Shown piece by piece: positions 23,262 through 35,195 of a stretch of DNA of 64,000 nucleotides. This stretch comes from Kuschelorhynchus macadamiae (Eukaryota; Arthropoda; Insecta; Coleoptera; Curculionidae). The translations under genes were made by a program, and so were the position numbers. The notes under the pieces were generated by a model that was not told where the DNA came from, made no database searches, and saw nothing but the letters and a program-made list of their open reading frames with translations. The stretch spans positions 2,863,001-2,927,000 of the forward strand of contig JAUTXW010001306.1 of assembly GCA_030620095.1 (NCBI GenBank). Direction: 5' to 3'. Within the stretch, counting starts at the first letter, position 1, and each line of letters starts with the position of its first letter.

Positions 23262-24063
23262 GTGTTTAAAGTATTGCCTATTTAGTTCTTGATAGTGAGC
23301 TAAATATTGCAAAAAGGCATTGAAAACGTTAAGAAGGTTAGTTTGCTCGATATTTTTACATTCGTTTTCGATTGGTTGCCTTAGATCCTCTAGGTTTAAC
23401 GGCTTAGTTTTGAAAAATAAATCCTTAAAGTGTCCTTACAAAAAATAATCAAGAGGCGTCAAGTTTGGAGATCGAGCTAGTCAACCAATACTTCCTCTTC
23501 TCCCTACCCACCTTTCAAGAAACATATTCCCGAACTTCTCGAGTCTGGCGTGAGGACGCACCATCCTGCTGCAAACAGATGTCATTATTTGGTACTGCAT
23601 TATTTTTTAAAAAAACATTTGGGGTGCAAATTTATAAGAGAGAATTAGGAAGCAATTGAGCCAGAGCCGGAACAATTCCATGTTAATAATTGCAAATAAT
23701 TGCAACATTCTGATTTCCTTGTAAGAAAAGGGGTCCATTTTTACTCCAACCTATTATCCGAGCCCAAACGTTAAATTTTTGTGAAAATTGGGTATGATGT
23801 TGTTGTATCCAGTTAGGGTTTTCTCTCGCCTAATATCGACAATTATGCCGGTTGTAGGTTCAATTTAAAGTGAAAGTCTCCTCATCGGAAAACATTATTT
23901 GACGAATGAAATTTGGATTGGCGTTACGAAGTTCCATCATCATCAGAAAGCTCTTGCACTAGTATTATTTTATAGGAGTAACGTTTTTCAGAATGTAGTG
24001 GTCGATGAACGAAGTTTGTGTTCTGGAAAGATAGGTATTTTTTAGTCTTATTGACATATCTCA
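23262..24063 (-). pseudogene. Broken mariner/IS630-type transposase inside the TIR element
   Basis: From the minus strand, with several frameshifts and stops, one can read KRYSYKIILVQELSDDDG (linker), SNNVFR.GDFHFKLN-like text, a KFNVWARIIG segment followed by a GP.FL motif, ICLQQDGASSRQTREVREYV (the QQDGA block holding the second catalytic aspartate), and a worn version of the W....WPARSPDLTPLD block near 23460-23490. These blocks in this order identify a DDE transposase of the mariner/Tc1 superfamily. The DNA-binding N-terminus is not visible before 24063. It is clearly inactive. Confidence 0.7.
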
Positions 24064-24121
24064 CTATTTTTGACGGCCAACATTTTGCACACACTTGACT
24101 GCTATTTGATTTCGATTAAGA

Positions 24122-24126
<5 letters not shown>

Positions 24127-24164
<38 letters not shown>
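24127..24164. repeat. (TA)n microsatellite
   Basis: About 19 uninterrupted TA units lie within the TIR element, just upstream of the transposase remains. Confidence 0.95.
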
Positions 24165-24166
<2 letters not shown>

Positions 24167-24549
24167 CACAAACTTGCTGACACATTCTTCGTCGGACCCC
24201 ATCATCCAGTATCATTAGATTTTATATTTCAAATTTGACGTTGACAAAACTTAATATTTCAGTGGTATTTAAATACTGATTTCTGTTCGGTATTTAGTAT
24301 TATGACATTCTCAAAAAACTCAAAAACCTTTGAAGTTAGGAATTAAATATATCTTAGGAAACAAAATAAATACTAGAGTCGGAAAATGTAATAAAATACT
24401 AAGTATTCCATTTAAACAATAAAAGTTCCTATCAAATACTGAAAAACGGTAAACTTGCACCTGCATTTCCATACATCGTTAATTCAAATTTAATTAAATC
24501 GGTTGGATGAGCGATTTTAAAAATATTTGGAGGTTTCTAGACTGCTGCT

Positions 24550-26325
24550 ACCCACTGTAAGTATGTATCGATTGTTTGTTACCATCTACAGATTAAACGA
24601 CTGGACAGATTTTCATGACTAAGGCATCACAATATTCGTCTGTATTCTGCAAGTGTTCTCAGCTAAGTTTCCCTAAAAAAATCAAAATGGTGCAAGAATT
24701 ACGACATTTTGTCCAATATATTTTTTTATAATTCACCGTGATTGATATTAAACTAAAGGTACGCAAGCCATGACCGAAGAAATCAATGTTTTGATGCTCA
24801 GTTTTTTTTTACCTCCAGAGATGACTTTATCTCTTTAATGTACAATAAGTATAGAGAAGAAGTGGCAGAACCAGTTAGTTTTTAGACATACAGAAGTATA
24901 TTTCTAATAAAATTCAATTTAATATTTAAAAGTCTTAAAAATGACATTTGTAATACCTGAACAAATGCCAAATTGCCCAGAGTAATGAGCAGAAACAAAC
25001 TATTAAAGAAAAGTATGACAAACATATGATTTGGCAGAGTGCTAGGAAAATATGAAAGAAGATATGACAAAAGCCAATGAAAATAAAGAAATAATAGTAA
25101 ATAATAATAAAATAATATAAACGTTGCCTCTGCTAAGATTGCCAACTTGGATTTTATTTTATAAAAAAAAATTTGGCTCTATAATTTAGGCATATATTTG
25201 GGTTCCAAGAAATTGTTCAGTAAACCATATTAATGTTAAAAACAACTGAGGAAATTACAGAGCAAATTTTATGGTCCCACCACTCATTTAGAAAAATATT
25301 ATGCGTTTCCTTGTATACATAGTTTCCCACCAATGATGAAGGTTTTTCTTACGTTGAATGTGCTTTAAAGCACCAACAGAGACTGTATGTTCTAGAGAAT
25401 TAAACAAGGATTATGAAGGAATGCTGGAAAGCAAATAAATCTGATGTTTTCCGAACTCTTTTTACTGAATTTTATGGAACAATCGAATTAGAAAAGCATA
25501 TAAATACCCGAAAAATCGATGTTAAGAATAAAAAAATAGGTTGGTTAGACACAAGGAAAATACTTTTGGATAAAGAAAAACCACTTCGGCCGGCAGGAAA
25601 AAAAATACGATTCCCAAAATACAAGATATGGTGTCTTTAACGCCTTTAATTCCTCCCTATTGTTAGGCTTTTTATGTAGGCCCGAATCAGCAGTAGATGA
25701 CATAGATGGTTTTCTGATTTTGAAGTGGAAATGCAAACTTGTTGATTTGTTCGTTACTCTTGTGTAGAATAAAGTTCTATTGAAAAATATAAGAAGTTGT
25801 ATAATGATGAAAGGAGTCAACTCTCAAAAATCCACAATTTGTAGGTTAATCAAACGCAATAAATACAAAATTCTTGCAAAACAATTTCTTGTCATGCAAG
25901 CACGTCTTCAAAGGCTCATACCATGCTTCATTTTAAAAATAAAGGCATTAAGCTATACAAGTATGAAAAGCTAAAGGAGAGAGCTTTCGCATGATGTAAA
26001 AACATATGAGGCACTAAGTTTAAAAAAACTGAGATTTTTCAAGTTTAAAAAAGCTTTTAGTACAATGTGGAAAAAGATTTTCAATGAAAGAAAATATTTG
26101 GAGGGTAAATAAAAATAATTAAAACAACGGATCACACCGGATATTTTTATCACTTAGTTTATTAGATATAGGCTATTAAAATACTTCATTTTCAATGGGA
26201 CAGCCAGTATTTTATTAGATCACGATTTGGATCAATCCAAATCTTACTAATTCATTTTTATATTAATTTGGACTTGTGGCTGTAAAATTTAAACGCAATT
26301 CTATAATTACTTCCTGATACTTATT
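24550..26325. other. Mostly unique stretch with one unrecognised open frame
   Basis: No host gene is supported. The plus-strand frame at 25413-25640 (75 codons, lysine-rich, ending FPKYKIWCL) continues upstream without stop for only a short way. Its downstream frames are broken (TPLIPPYC.AFYVGP-like text at 25650-25690). It may be a decayed transposon protein, but I cannot assign a family. Confidence 0.4.
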
Positions 26326-26329
26326 TTTG

Positions 26330-26545
26330 AAACCATTTATTAGACCGTCATGTTAGATTTCTATCAAAATATTACCAGTTTATCTCCGAATAATCCTTTA
26401 TTCTTAACTGTAATTTGGTTAGTAGTTTTTAACTGTGCCACTCACACAATGACAGAGCGACGGAAATGGGTGAATAAGCTTTTCGGGATCTGGAGACTCT
26501 AAAACGCAAAAATCTGAAAATTTCCTTTTACGAGGAAAGTAAAAA
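26330..26545 (+). repeat. Z-family repeat copy, short and worn
   Basis: TTATTAGACCGTCATGTTAG and AATATTACCAGTTTATCTCC are followed by a worn right end with CTTTTACGAGGAAAGTAAAA near 26523-26542. A further very degenerate copy follows to about 26775 (GCCGCGCTGAGACATGCAGA, GAGACCGATGGACTTGG, TTTTTTACGATATACGAGG). Confidence 0.6.
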
Positions 26546-26779
26546 TTAAAAATTTTGGTGCTTTATTAGACCACACATAGAGACTTTTTGGAAAGAAAAC
26601 TGTCCAAAATGTATGCATGGCCTAATTTCACGTCAAGTTTGAAATATGCCGCGCTGAGACATGCAGAGAGACCGATGGACTTGGAAAAATATGCTATTTG
26701 GGATCTACTATCTTGAAATGCGGATAGCTGTAAAAACTGAGAAGTGTAATTTTTTACGATATACGAGGTAACACGATAT

Positions 26780-27300
26780 AGAAGCCGGTATAGTGACCGA
26801 AATAATTAATTCCTTAAACCTTCTATCTTAAACAGGCCGCATTGCAGATTGCACGTAACTCTAATAATATCGGACATGATAATAACGATTTATTTACCAA
26901 ATATCGTCCTTGTAGTAGCAAATACCATAAGTTCAATATTAAAATAATAGCCTATTTACTTGTTAAACTATAAAATGATTTGCATAAACTATCGATGGCT
27001 GCATCACACGATTATGGTATCGATTGCGCGTTACACCCATTTATTCTCACGACATAGCCAACACCCATCTCTACAGTTACACTTTTTTTATTACTCTTTA
27101 CAAATTATGAACATTTATGTAAAAAAAACGAAAAAATTCAATGTTGTAAGGTTCACTGAGTCATAACTTAATTAGGTATTGCATTTGTTGCGTAAGGAGC
27201 AAAAGAATATCGCTTGATGGGATAAAATAAGTGTTTTTAAAATAAAGCAGAGACTAGTTAATTTTAGGGGGTAATGCTGATTGATATAGAAAACACCATC
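26780..27300. other. Short unique stretch, nothing recognised
   Basis: This lies between two Z-family copies. No coding signal or repeat was recognised. Confidence 0.4.
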
Positions 27301-27314
27301 ATCCGGCGGCATCA

Positions 27315-28440
27315 TTTTTACGTCCCTCGGAAAAGAGAAGTATTGTAATCGTAAAAAAATCACCCTCCGATATTTTTTCAGATCTTACGTTTCAAGGTCC
27401 CTAGATGCCGAAAAACATATTTTCACAATTCCGTCGGTTTGTCTGTCTGTCTGTCGATCTACCGGTTCATTTGCAATTTATCTCAAAGTTTGCACAAAAA
27501 TCAAGTATTATGTAAGAATCAACTGGTAAAATTTTGCGAAACAAAATGACAGCTTAGTAAAATATTTAAAAATTCATCCTGAAAAACTAGTGGACTGATT
27601 TTAAATTTTGTATCATAAATAATTTGGTATGCAGATAAACTAGTAAAACTGGGGTACTAATTCAAGATGGCGGAACACAATGGCGGTAAAATATCTGTAA
27701 CAGTGAAAAAATCACCGTCTTAGGTTTTACATATCCTCACGTTTTGGCGTCCTTAGATGCCAAAAAATAAGTTTTATCAATTCCGTCAGTCCGTCTGTCG
27801 GTTTGTCTGTCTGTCTATCATTTCACGGCATAGCTTAAAAACTACTTATCCGATTGACTTTAAAATTTCAGCAAAAGTTAAGGATCGTATGGGAATGTCC
27901 TATTAACATTTTGGTAAAAATCCAAAATGGGAAAACAAAATGGCGGCCTAGTGAAATAGTAAAAAAATTATTTCTAAAAAACTACTTAACCAATTTATCC
28001 CAAATCTTCCACAAAAATAAAGTATTATGTAGGAATCATCTGGTAAAATTTTGATACGAATCCAAGACGGCGATGATCTGGTAATATTTTGATAAAAATC
28101 CAATATAGCATAAGATGGCGGCCTAGTGAAATTACTACTGAAAAAACTAATTATCCAATTTAACTCAAAGTTTGCACAGAAATAAAGTGCTATATAGGAA
28201 TGGACTGGTACGAATTAAACATAACGTAATAAAATGGCGGTGTATGTTAATATAAAAAATTATGTTTGAATTTATTGTGTGGTATAGGTAGCATGTGATC
28301 TAACAAAATACCGACGAATAAAAATGTTTTAAAGGTCAGTATATATGTGTTACTAAATACTATGTACTGAACTAAATTGTATCAGACTTCACTATTCCTA
28401 ATAAAAGAAAAGATTCATAACATGGGAAGTTCCGGTTAAA
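27315..28440 (-). repeat. Z-family repeat copy, minus orientation, both ends present
   Basis: On the plus strand it opens with the worn hairpin end (CGTCCCTCGGAAAAGAGAAG) and ATCACCCTCCGATATTTTTT. It runs through several monomers with AAAATGGCGG-type cores (for example near 27676, 27942, 28113 and 28232) and closes with CACTATTCCTAATAAAAGAA and GGGAAGTTCCGGTTAAAGG, the mirrored left terminal module. Confidence 0.8.
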
Positions 28441-28659
28441 GGAAATTTGTCTGTTTTTTTTTATTTATTTCCCAACCAACGAAAATCTAAATGATTTTTT
28501 GACTGACCAGTGGTATAGATTTATTGAAATCGGTAAATGCCGCCGAAGGGCCGTAGCCAAGAAGGGCAATGTTGCCCAACCTCAAATTTAGATTGCTTAA
28601 CCTAGAAATTCATTCTTGCATAGAGGCAGGAGTATAATATTACTCCTCACCTCAGGGAA

Positions 28660-29160
28660 GTAGGAAATAATAGACTCTTTAAATTTTTACTTGCTCCTAA
28701 GAAGGAAGGAAGTATATAATCGCGAAAGAAACACCTTTCGAAATGTTTGCAGACATTTGCGTTTAGGGACCCTAGATCACGAAAAATAGACAGTCTGCTG
28801 TTATGTATATACGAGGTATAGCTCAAAAACTATAGATCCGGTTAAGTCCCTATTTGGGTCAAGATAAATCAAGGATGATACATGGATGGAATAGTAATAT
28901 TTGGTAAAAATCTAAAATGCGGAAAAAAATGGTGGCCTTACAAAAAAAAATCATTACTGCGAAAATACTTAAAGACTGAACCCCAAAATTTGTACAAAAA
29001 TCAGAAATGATATATGGATAAATTGGTAAAATTTTGGTGTAAAGCCATTATGGAGGAACAGAATGGCTGCCTAATGAAATTCGATAACAAAAAACAAATT
29101 ATCCAACAGACTTAAAATTTTACACAAAAATAAAATACGGACATTTTACAGTTTTTATCG
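28660..29160 (-). repeat. Z-family repeat copy, minus orientation, degenerate
   Basis: Worn right end (GAAGGAAGTATATAATCGCG), then monomers with AAAAAAATGGTGGCC and GGAACAGAATGGCTGCC cores. It has no left terminal module and abuts W-type repeat text at about 29165. Confidence 0.6.
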
Positions 29161-29164
29161 AAAT

Positions 29165-29850
29165 ATGCATAACACTTCAAAATTCAAAGCACATTTTCCT
29201 CTTTTGGTAAAAAAAGTTCAAGGGTAGGGTGGTTTTTAAAGCATCACTATCTTGATTAGCTTGTAGCTACCACTTGGGGACAATAATTATAATATTTTGC
29301 ATCTTTACATATCGATATATCTGAATATAAAGAAAAATTACCCCCAAATTGTAGTGAAATTTTGAGGGTTCATAGTCAACAGTACACTAGAACAGATACA
29401 TATAAGCATGATAAAAACAACTTCCTTAAAACCTAAAATCTGTGTTCAACGGCTGTGAAAAATAATACATAATTTCTAATAATAATATGTTGATATTAAG
29501 GAACGTTTTTAAACTTAATCTGTATTTTTTGCATGGACATAAGGATCAAATATAAATTACAATTTAGTTACATGCAGAATTTAAAATATTTCTAAGGTGT
29601 GACGCCAATAATAAAATGGATTTTTTTTTAATTCCCTATGACAGATTGACCATTTATTAGGACATCAATAACATTCAACTTAAAAGTCACGTAAAATTGC
29701 TGAACCATAAATAATTATTTAGTTCGAAGACAAAAATAGAACAATATATCCTGCATGGAACCTGCACATTACACACCCTCCGTGACACAAGGTGTAACTG
29801 GAAAGTATCTTGCAACAATTTTACTCGGCGATAATTCATAGAAACGAAAT
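29165..29850 (+). repeat. W-X repeat fragment
   Basis: 29165-29500 resembles 38690-39045 and 44480-44748 (TTCAAGGGTAGGGTGGTTTT, TAGCTACCACTTGGGGA). 29500-29850 resembles the X module at 34395, 39046 and 44748 (AAGTCACGTAAAATTGCTGA, TTTAGTTCGAAGACAAAAAT, ATATATCCTGCATGGAACCT). Confidence 0.7.
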
Positions 29851-29859
29851 CGTTTAATA

Positions 29860-30550
29860 ATATGATTTTTTTTAAATTTATTTAAGAAGTTTCCGTATGA
29901 CCCTGTCCTTCGAAATAAGTAGTTCAATTTGAAAGTGTCTTTTATTGAACTTATTTAAAAGTTCGTATAAATGAAAGCCTAAAAATTGATCTGTATTTTA
30001 ATTTTTTTCTTTTTTTGCAATATCTCCAAAACCTAAATAGCAAATGAATGATAAGAAAATTAAAACAACCATTTGGCCAGCCAAAATATTGGATGATTTG
30101 TGGTATAAAAACTTTTTTCCAAATTTTAGAAGAAAAAGGTTAAAATCTGAACTTTAGGGTCAGTACTACGACGATTTATAAAAAGACAATATTTGCCATC
30201 TTGGATTAACCGTAATTTTTATTAACTACTACCTTTAGATGGCAGTCATTAGTTTTTGATAATTTAATGATTACATCCAAATTATACTAAAATGTTGGCT
30301 ACCCATAGACTAAATAAAAGAAAAAAGTTTTTATAAAGCAAATTACTTATAATTTAAAAATGATTTGCATTTTAAACTGGGCTGTCTAATTGGAAAGTTA
30401 AAACGAAAATTTATAAATTTTACTTACATTATTTTTGTTTTATTCGAAATCTTTTTCTTCCTTGTTTTGATGCTTCTAGAGCTAGGTCACATCAAGAATT
30501 TGGGGAGACTTTTTGTATTTCGTGCAACAATCGTCCAATAACAAAACGAT
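29860..30550. other. Stretch without recognised feature
   Basis: AT-rich with no exon. It lies between the W-X fragment and the hAT-like left end. Confidence 0.35.
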
Positions 30551-31426
30551 TTCGACTAGGGATAGGCGATTTTGAGATTTACCTATTGATACATTTTAGT
30601 TATATGAGGATAGTTACTGGTAGTTTTCGAAAAATACAGATTTATCGATAAGTAGGAACGTATATATCGATAATTATCAATAACTGTCGATAGATATCGA
30701 TCATCTTTGAGAGATAGCGATTAATATCGCTATCTAGATGGTAAGCTATAGATTAATTACAGGAGGAGGTTTCCAATTCGACCTGTATGTATTTTTTATG
30801 TTTGTTCGCGCATATTGTTTAAACGGCTTGGGCGATTTTGATGAAAACCTAATTGTAGAGGAGTTTTTCTGATGTTCTCATATATTTTGATTTGAAATCC
30901 GGTTTTTTGTAATAATAATAAAAAGAAAGCACAGGTATAAGGGCGATAAAGGCAGCGAATTTTTGTAATTAAATTTACATTTTTTTAAACACCAATAGAC
31001 ATACAACCCCATTTGCTAAAAGGTATTTCTATTGCTATCCCGTTATTTAATTTTTGTAATTTGGAAGTCTTGAGTTTAAATTTTCAATTTAATAAATTAG
31101 TATTTGGTGAGTACGAGTTAAATTAGGTTTAGGTACATAAATATTATTATCATTATCATAATAGATAATGAAAACTAAAATATCTCGAAAGTATTAAATA
31201 TGTTTAACTCAAAAAACGTAGCTGTCAAAAATAATTTACTTTTATTTTATTTAGTTTTCTTAGGTATACATTATAAAATGTAATTTTAATAGTGTCGTTT
31301 ACTTCTCTATATGTCACTTTTTATATTATTTTATATAAAATTATATATAAATATAGTACAAATTATAATATTTTTAAAAATGTAACTTGTAAAAAAGTGA
31401 GAAATAAAATATTAAGGAAAATACAA

Positions 31427-32272
31427 CCGACCTCAAAAAAAAATCGCTAAAAATTAAAAAATAATATTTTATTTATTCCTTAAATATAGACATTTTGAAG
31501 TGACTGATCTGTAATAATATGTCAAATAAAATATACATACACGTATTACCTATACACACTAGTAGATTTAAACTTACTAATTAGGCACTCCAACGATCAG
31601 TCACTGTCAATGAGGCTTAAATATTGGTTTGATAAGTCCCACAATAAATTAGTCAAATAGCTGTCGTAGGACAAGCAGCGGTTTTTTTGGACTGCTTAGT
31701 TGGCAATTACATTTAAGACAAAAGTTTACTATTTTATCATTGGTCAAGTTGCGCAATTACGCGACACGTCACTATTTTGAAGTCAAACTACCGAGTAAAT
31801 TTGGTCGCTGCTGGGGTTGGAGTTGTTTTATTGTTTACACTTAGTTTACCTAGGTGTATCTCCTACATCACGGCTGTTAATAAAATCTTCATGTAGCCAA
31901 CAATTGCAAGGCCCCCAAAATGTTTCTGCGCATGTCTCAAAATGCGAATATTTATTGGTCTGTTTAAACATTAATAAATGTAAGAAAGTCAATCTTGCCA
32001 TTTGACTTTGGGCTCAGCGATTAGATGAAAATAACAGTTAGCGCTTGCGCAGTTCTACAAAGGGGCCCTGGGAGGAAGTGATTCGGGCATCAGTTTTAAA
32101 AGATATAATGCTAGCTAAATATTTGGTTTATATGTAATGTAATATAAAATACAACAACTATATTTTGTAATGGTTGGGTGAGGCTGCTTTGGGCGCCGAT
32201 TTCAAAATGTCTATATTTATGTAATAAATAAAATATTATATTTTACTTTTTACCGATTTTCGTCGGTTCTAT
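31427..32272. repeat. Inverted-repeat element, ~845 bp, with ~65-bp ends
   Basis: ACCGACCTCAAAAA plus AATATTTTATTTATTCCTTA and AATATAGACATTTTGAAG at 31427-31505 are complementary to 32198-32272 (ending ACCGATTTTCGTCGGTTCT). The interior has no coding capacity. This looks like a non-autonomous DNA element. Confidence 0.7.
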
Positions 32273-32773
32273 TATTTTCTAATATTTTATTATTCAATAA
32301 CAATAGGTAATTTAAAACTGAATGGCCAAGAGTTAAATATACGGGTTTACCAGAATTTTTTTTAATTTCATATCATACACAATATTGTTTTTCTCGTACC
32401 AATAATAAAAACCTGAGCCAAAATTCGTTAATAAAATTTAAAATAACTATTTGAAATTCCACCTTTGTTTAAGCAGTTGTAATTTTGTACATTCCATTTT
32501 CGCAGATAATAAATAAATATGAAAAACCCGTTGTAACATATTTTATAGAAAAATATCGGGAAATTAATAGGCATTTTTAATTATTAATAATAATTAATAA
32601 TAATATTTTTTAATTTGGTACTCAATAGTAACATATACGATAAAAATACGGTAAGTCAATATTGACTAAAATACATGGAATTATGATCATTATTTTGCGA
32701 AATTTAAATATTTTTAAATGTAAAAGAAATTGTCCGTATTTCTCGAAGTTTTAATAACAAACATAAAAAAATA

Positions 32774-33032
32774 CTCCAAGTCTCGGTCTTAAAATTATAA
32801 TTATTAACATAACACGTATTTCGCCCTTTCGAGCATCATCAAGCCTATAAACAACATACAGAACCTTAGCAAATAATCCCACATACAAATCAGAAATGTA
32901 AGTTGTTGTTTTCGGATTTGTGAGTGCGATTATTTACTAAGACTCTCTCTGTTGTTTGTAGGTTTGATGATGCTCGAAAAGGAGAAACATGTATCATGTT
33001 AATAATTATAGTACTAAGACCGAGACTTGGAG
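32774..33032. repeat. Fold-back with ~83-bp arms carrying hammerhead-like motifs
   Basis: The arm at 32774-32857 is complementary to 32950-33032. Each arm contains the motif TTGATGATGCTCGAAA followed by a GAAAYAYGT-type end (plus strand near 32964, minus strand near 32838). Confidence 0.75.
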
Positions 33033-33729
33033 CCTTTCTCTTCGTTTGTTATTTTTCAATGTGTTTCCTGCACTTTAAAAACATCAATTCATAATAAAAA
33101 AAAAAAAATAGGCATGGGTTAGGTAACTCGTATCTGAGAAAGAAAACTATGTGAAATTTAATTTATTAATTTCAATTTAACCTTGTATAACTATAAAAAT
33201 GATTCATGTTATTTAACTTGATTTGTAAAACTACATGTCCAAAAACTAGAACAACCCGCCGATATTACAATCATCCCATGTGTAGTCTCCCTATTAAAAA
33301 ATAATTTGTTTATAAATATATTTTTTTATCACTTTCTACTACGTATAAAAAGAACAAATTAGAATTCATGGTATGCATTTTGAAGCATTAGCTTTAATTT
33401 AAAGCCTTTTTACGTTTTGGTCTATTACACACAGACCTGCATTTAATACCCTCCACTTATGCTCAGCCATAAGTTATGAAATAACCTATTTATAACAAAT
33501 ATTCGACAATTATTTTTATTAATTTATATATAGATCGACAACGAGTGAAGCCTGAGAGCCCTTAGTGATTACGGAAATAATGATACTAATCCTGTGCGAA
33601 AAAAAAAACCAAAATAGATTTTATTTAGAAAACAGATATGGATAACTATCCATAACTCTCGATAGTTATCGCTAACTATTCATATTTCGTTAACCATCGA
33701 TATATCGAAAATAAATCCCAACCCAACTT

Positions 33730-34390
33730 TCGACTTTCGTCAACATAAGTGCTATTTGTCAGATTTCGCACAGGTTAAAAGCATTAAAGAGGGCTCTACA
33801 GTCTACAACCACGAGATAAACATAGTACATCAAAGCACAAGTCAAACTTCACATCTAAGAGTTTAATACGCAATTGAAGCCCTACATAGGAGGATACCGC
33901 ACTATTTTCGCCACTTAATTAAAAAAAAATTACAAGCTATGTTTCAGACAAGGTTTTTTGTAGTCTCTTTATTCCTAAGTATTTATTAGACACTCAACAA
34001 CTACCAACTTTTTCATAACATCAAAAATGTCCTGAAGGATATTCGAGGTATATCACCAATCTGTTAAAGAAATATTTGATATCTGAACGATATACTGCTT
34101 TTGTACAATTGGTCATATTAGAATGTAACTAATCTGTGATACAAAACACTTGACCAATTGTATTTTCAAACACAAATTTAAAAGAAACAAAAAACCGATG
34201 CTTAATATTGATATACCCAGTATATCGGTTGCGACATGTTTTATGCTGCCTAAATCTAGATGTATCAAAATAAAAAAGGTCTTCAAATGAAATAAAAAAA
34301 AGCAGTCAATAATTTCCGGTTTTAATTTGGCCAACAAATTACATAACATTTTTGAAAGGGTATATGTGACAAAATGACATCATTCTTCTA
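33730..34390. other. Stretch without recognised feature
   Basis: No gene is supported. A 78-codon minus-strand open frame at 34113-34349 is hydrophobic and AT-driven, without a motif. Confidence 0.35.
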
Positions 34391-34394
34391 TGGA

Positions 34395-35195
34395 TTAAAA
34401 TAAATTATATTTATATTAAAATTTAGAATATTTATTAATACGTAGGCAATAATAAACTAGGTTTTTTAATTCACTGTGACAAAGTGACAATTTATTCAGA
34501 CAACATTAACATTCATCTTAAAATTCATGGAAAACTGCTGAACCATAAAGAAGTATTTAGTTCGAAGGCAAAAATAGAATAATATATCCCGCATGGAATC
34601 TACACGCCCTGGAGTTATAGCACGTGACCCAAGGTCAAACATAAATTGATTTTACAACGATTTCACTTGGAAATAATTTATAAAAACAAAATTCTCGGTC
34701 AATATAATATTTTTTTAGGTACTTGTGAAACTCTTGTATAGTCCCATCCTTCGCATACCCCGCCAAATTTCTAATTTTACTGTCTATGATACATAAACAG
34801 TAGATACTGCCAAAGAGAAATAAATGAATATCAATGTTTCAGCTATATCATTAAAACTCCTAAATATGCAGAAATTTGGAAAACATCTTCGTTAGGAAGA
34901 AACTGTAAAAACAGTAATGTTCGCCATGTAATACTGAACTACGAGAAGCAAAACTATACTGATTGGATTAAAGAAAATACTGTAGTTCATCGGACTAGGC
35001 TGACAAACTAAAATTTAATAACTTACCTGGTAGGTACTTTGGCTCAGGTCAATTAGATTCTAAAGATTTCGTGCTTAAAATAAGAGCGCCTATGATATCC
35101 GTATACGACAAAGCTCTTGATGCTGTTCTGTTGCTGTGTTTTGTCAAGTAAAAAACTTATTGACAAAATAAAAAAATTTGTAAATTTCCTTTCCC
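34395..35195 (+). repeat. X and Y modules of tandem unit 1
   Basis: X (34395-34690) has the CACTGTGACAAAGTGACAAT anchor at 34472 and AACTGCTGAACCATAAAGAA. Y (about 34768-35195) matches 41456-41865: shared text includes GGAAGAAACTGTAAAAACAG and TATTGACAAA at corresponding places. Both precede a Z-family block in the same order. Confidence 0.7.

Larger units (their letters stand above)
22708..24542 (-). mobile_element. DNA transposon with ~200-250-bp terminal inverted repeats, defective
   Basis: The left end (CTGAAAACCTCCAAATATCT at 22708, through ACGGAAATGCC, AACACTGCCAAGTTTACCAT, TTTAAATGGATTTCTCAGCA, to about 22950) is the reverse complement, with scattered changes, of about 24310-24542 (ending AATATTTGGAGGTTTCTAG). 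The interior holds a broken transposase on the minus strand (23262-24063). The CTGCCAAGTTTACCATTTT part of the TIR is shared with the TIR at 16303-16505, so the two loci are related families. A (TA)n tract lies inside. Confidence 0.75.
30557..33722. mobile_element. Possible non-autonomous hAT-like element
   Basis: The left end TAGGGATAGGCGATTTTGAG is followed by repeated ATCGATA-type motifs (about 30650-30730). The right end, read on the opposite strand, is TTGGGTTGGGATTTATTTTC followed by a similar cluster of CGATA motifs (about 33640-33720). Ends of the T/CAGGGATGGG type with subterminal short repeats are usual in hAT transposons. The terminal match is weak, no transposase is visible, and I did not find an obvious 8-bp target duplication. 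Two inverted-repeat structures are nested inside. Confidence 0.4.
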
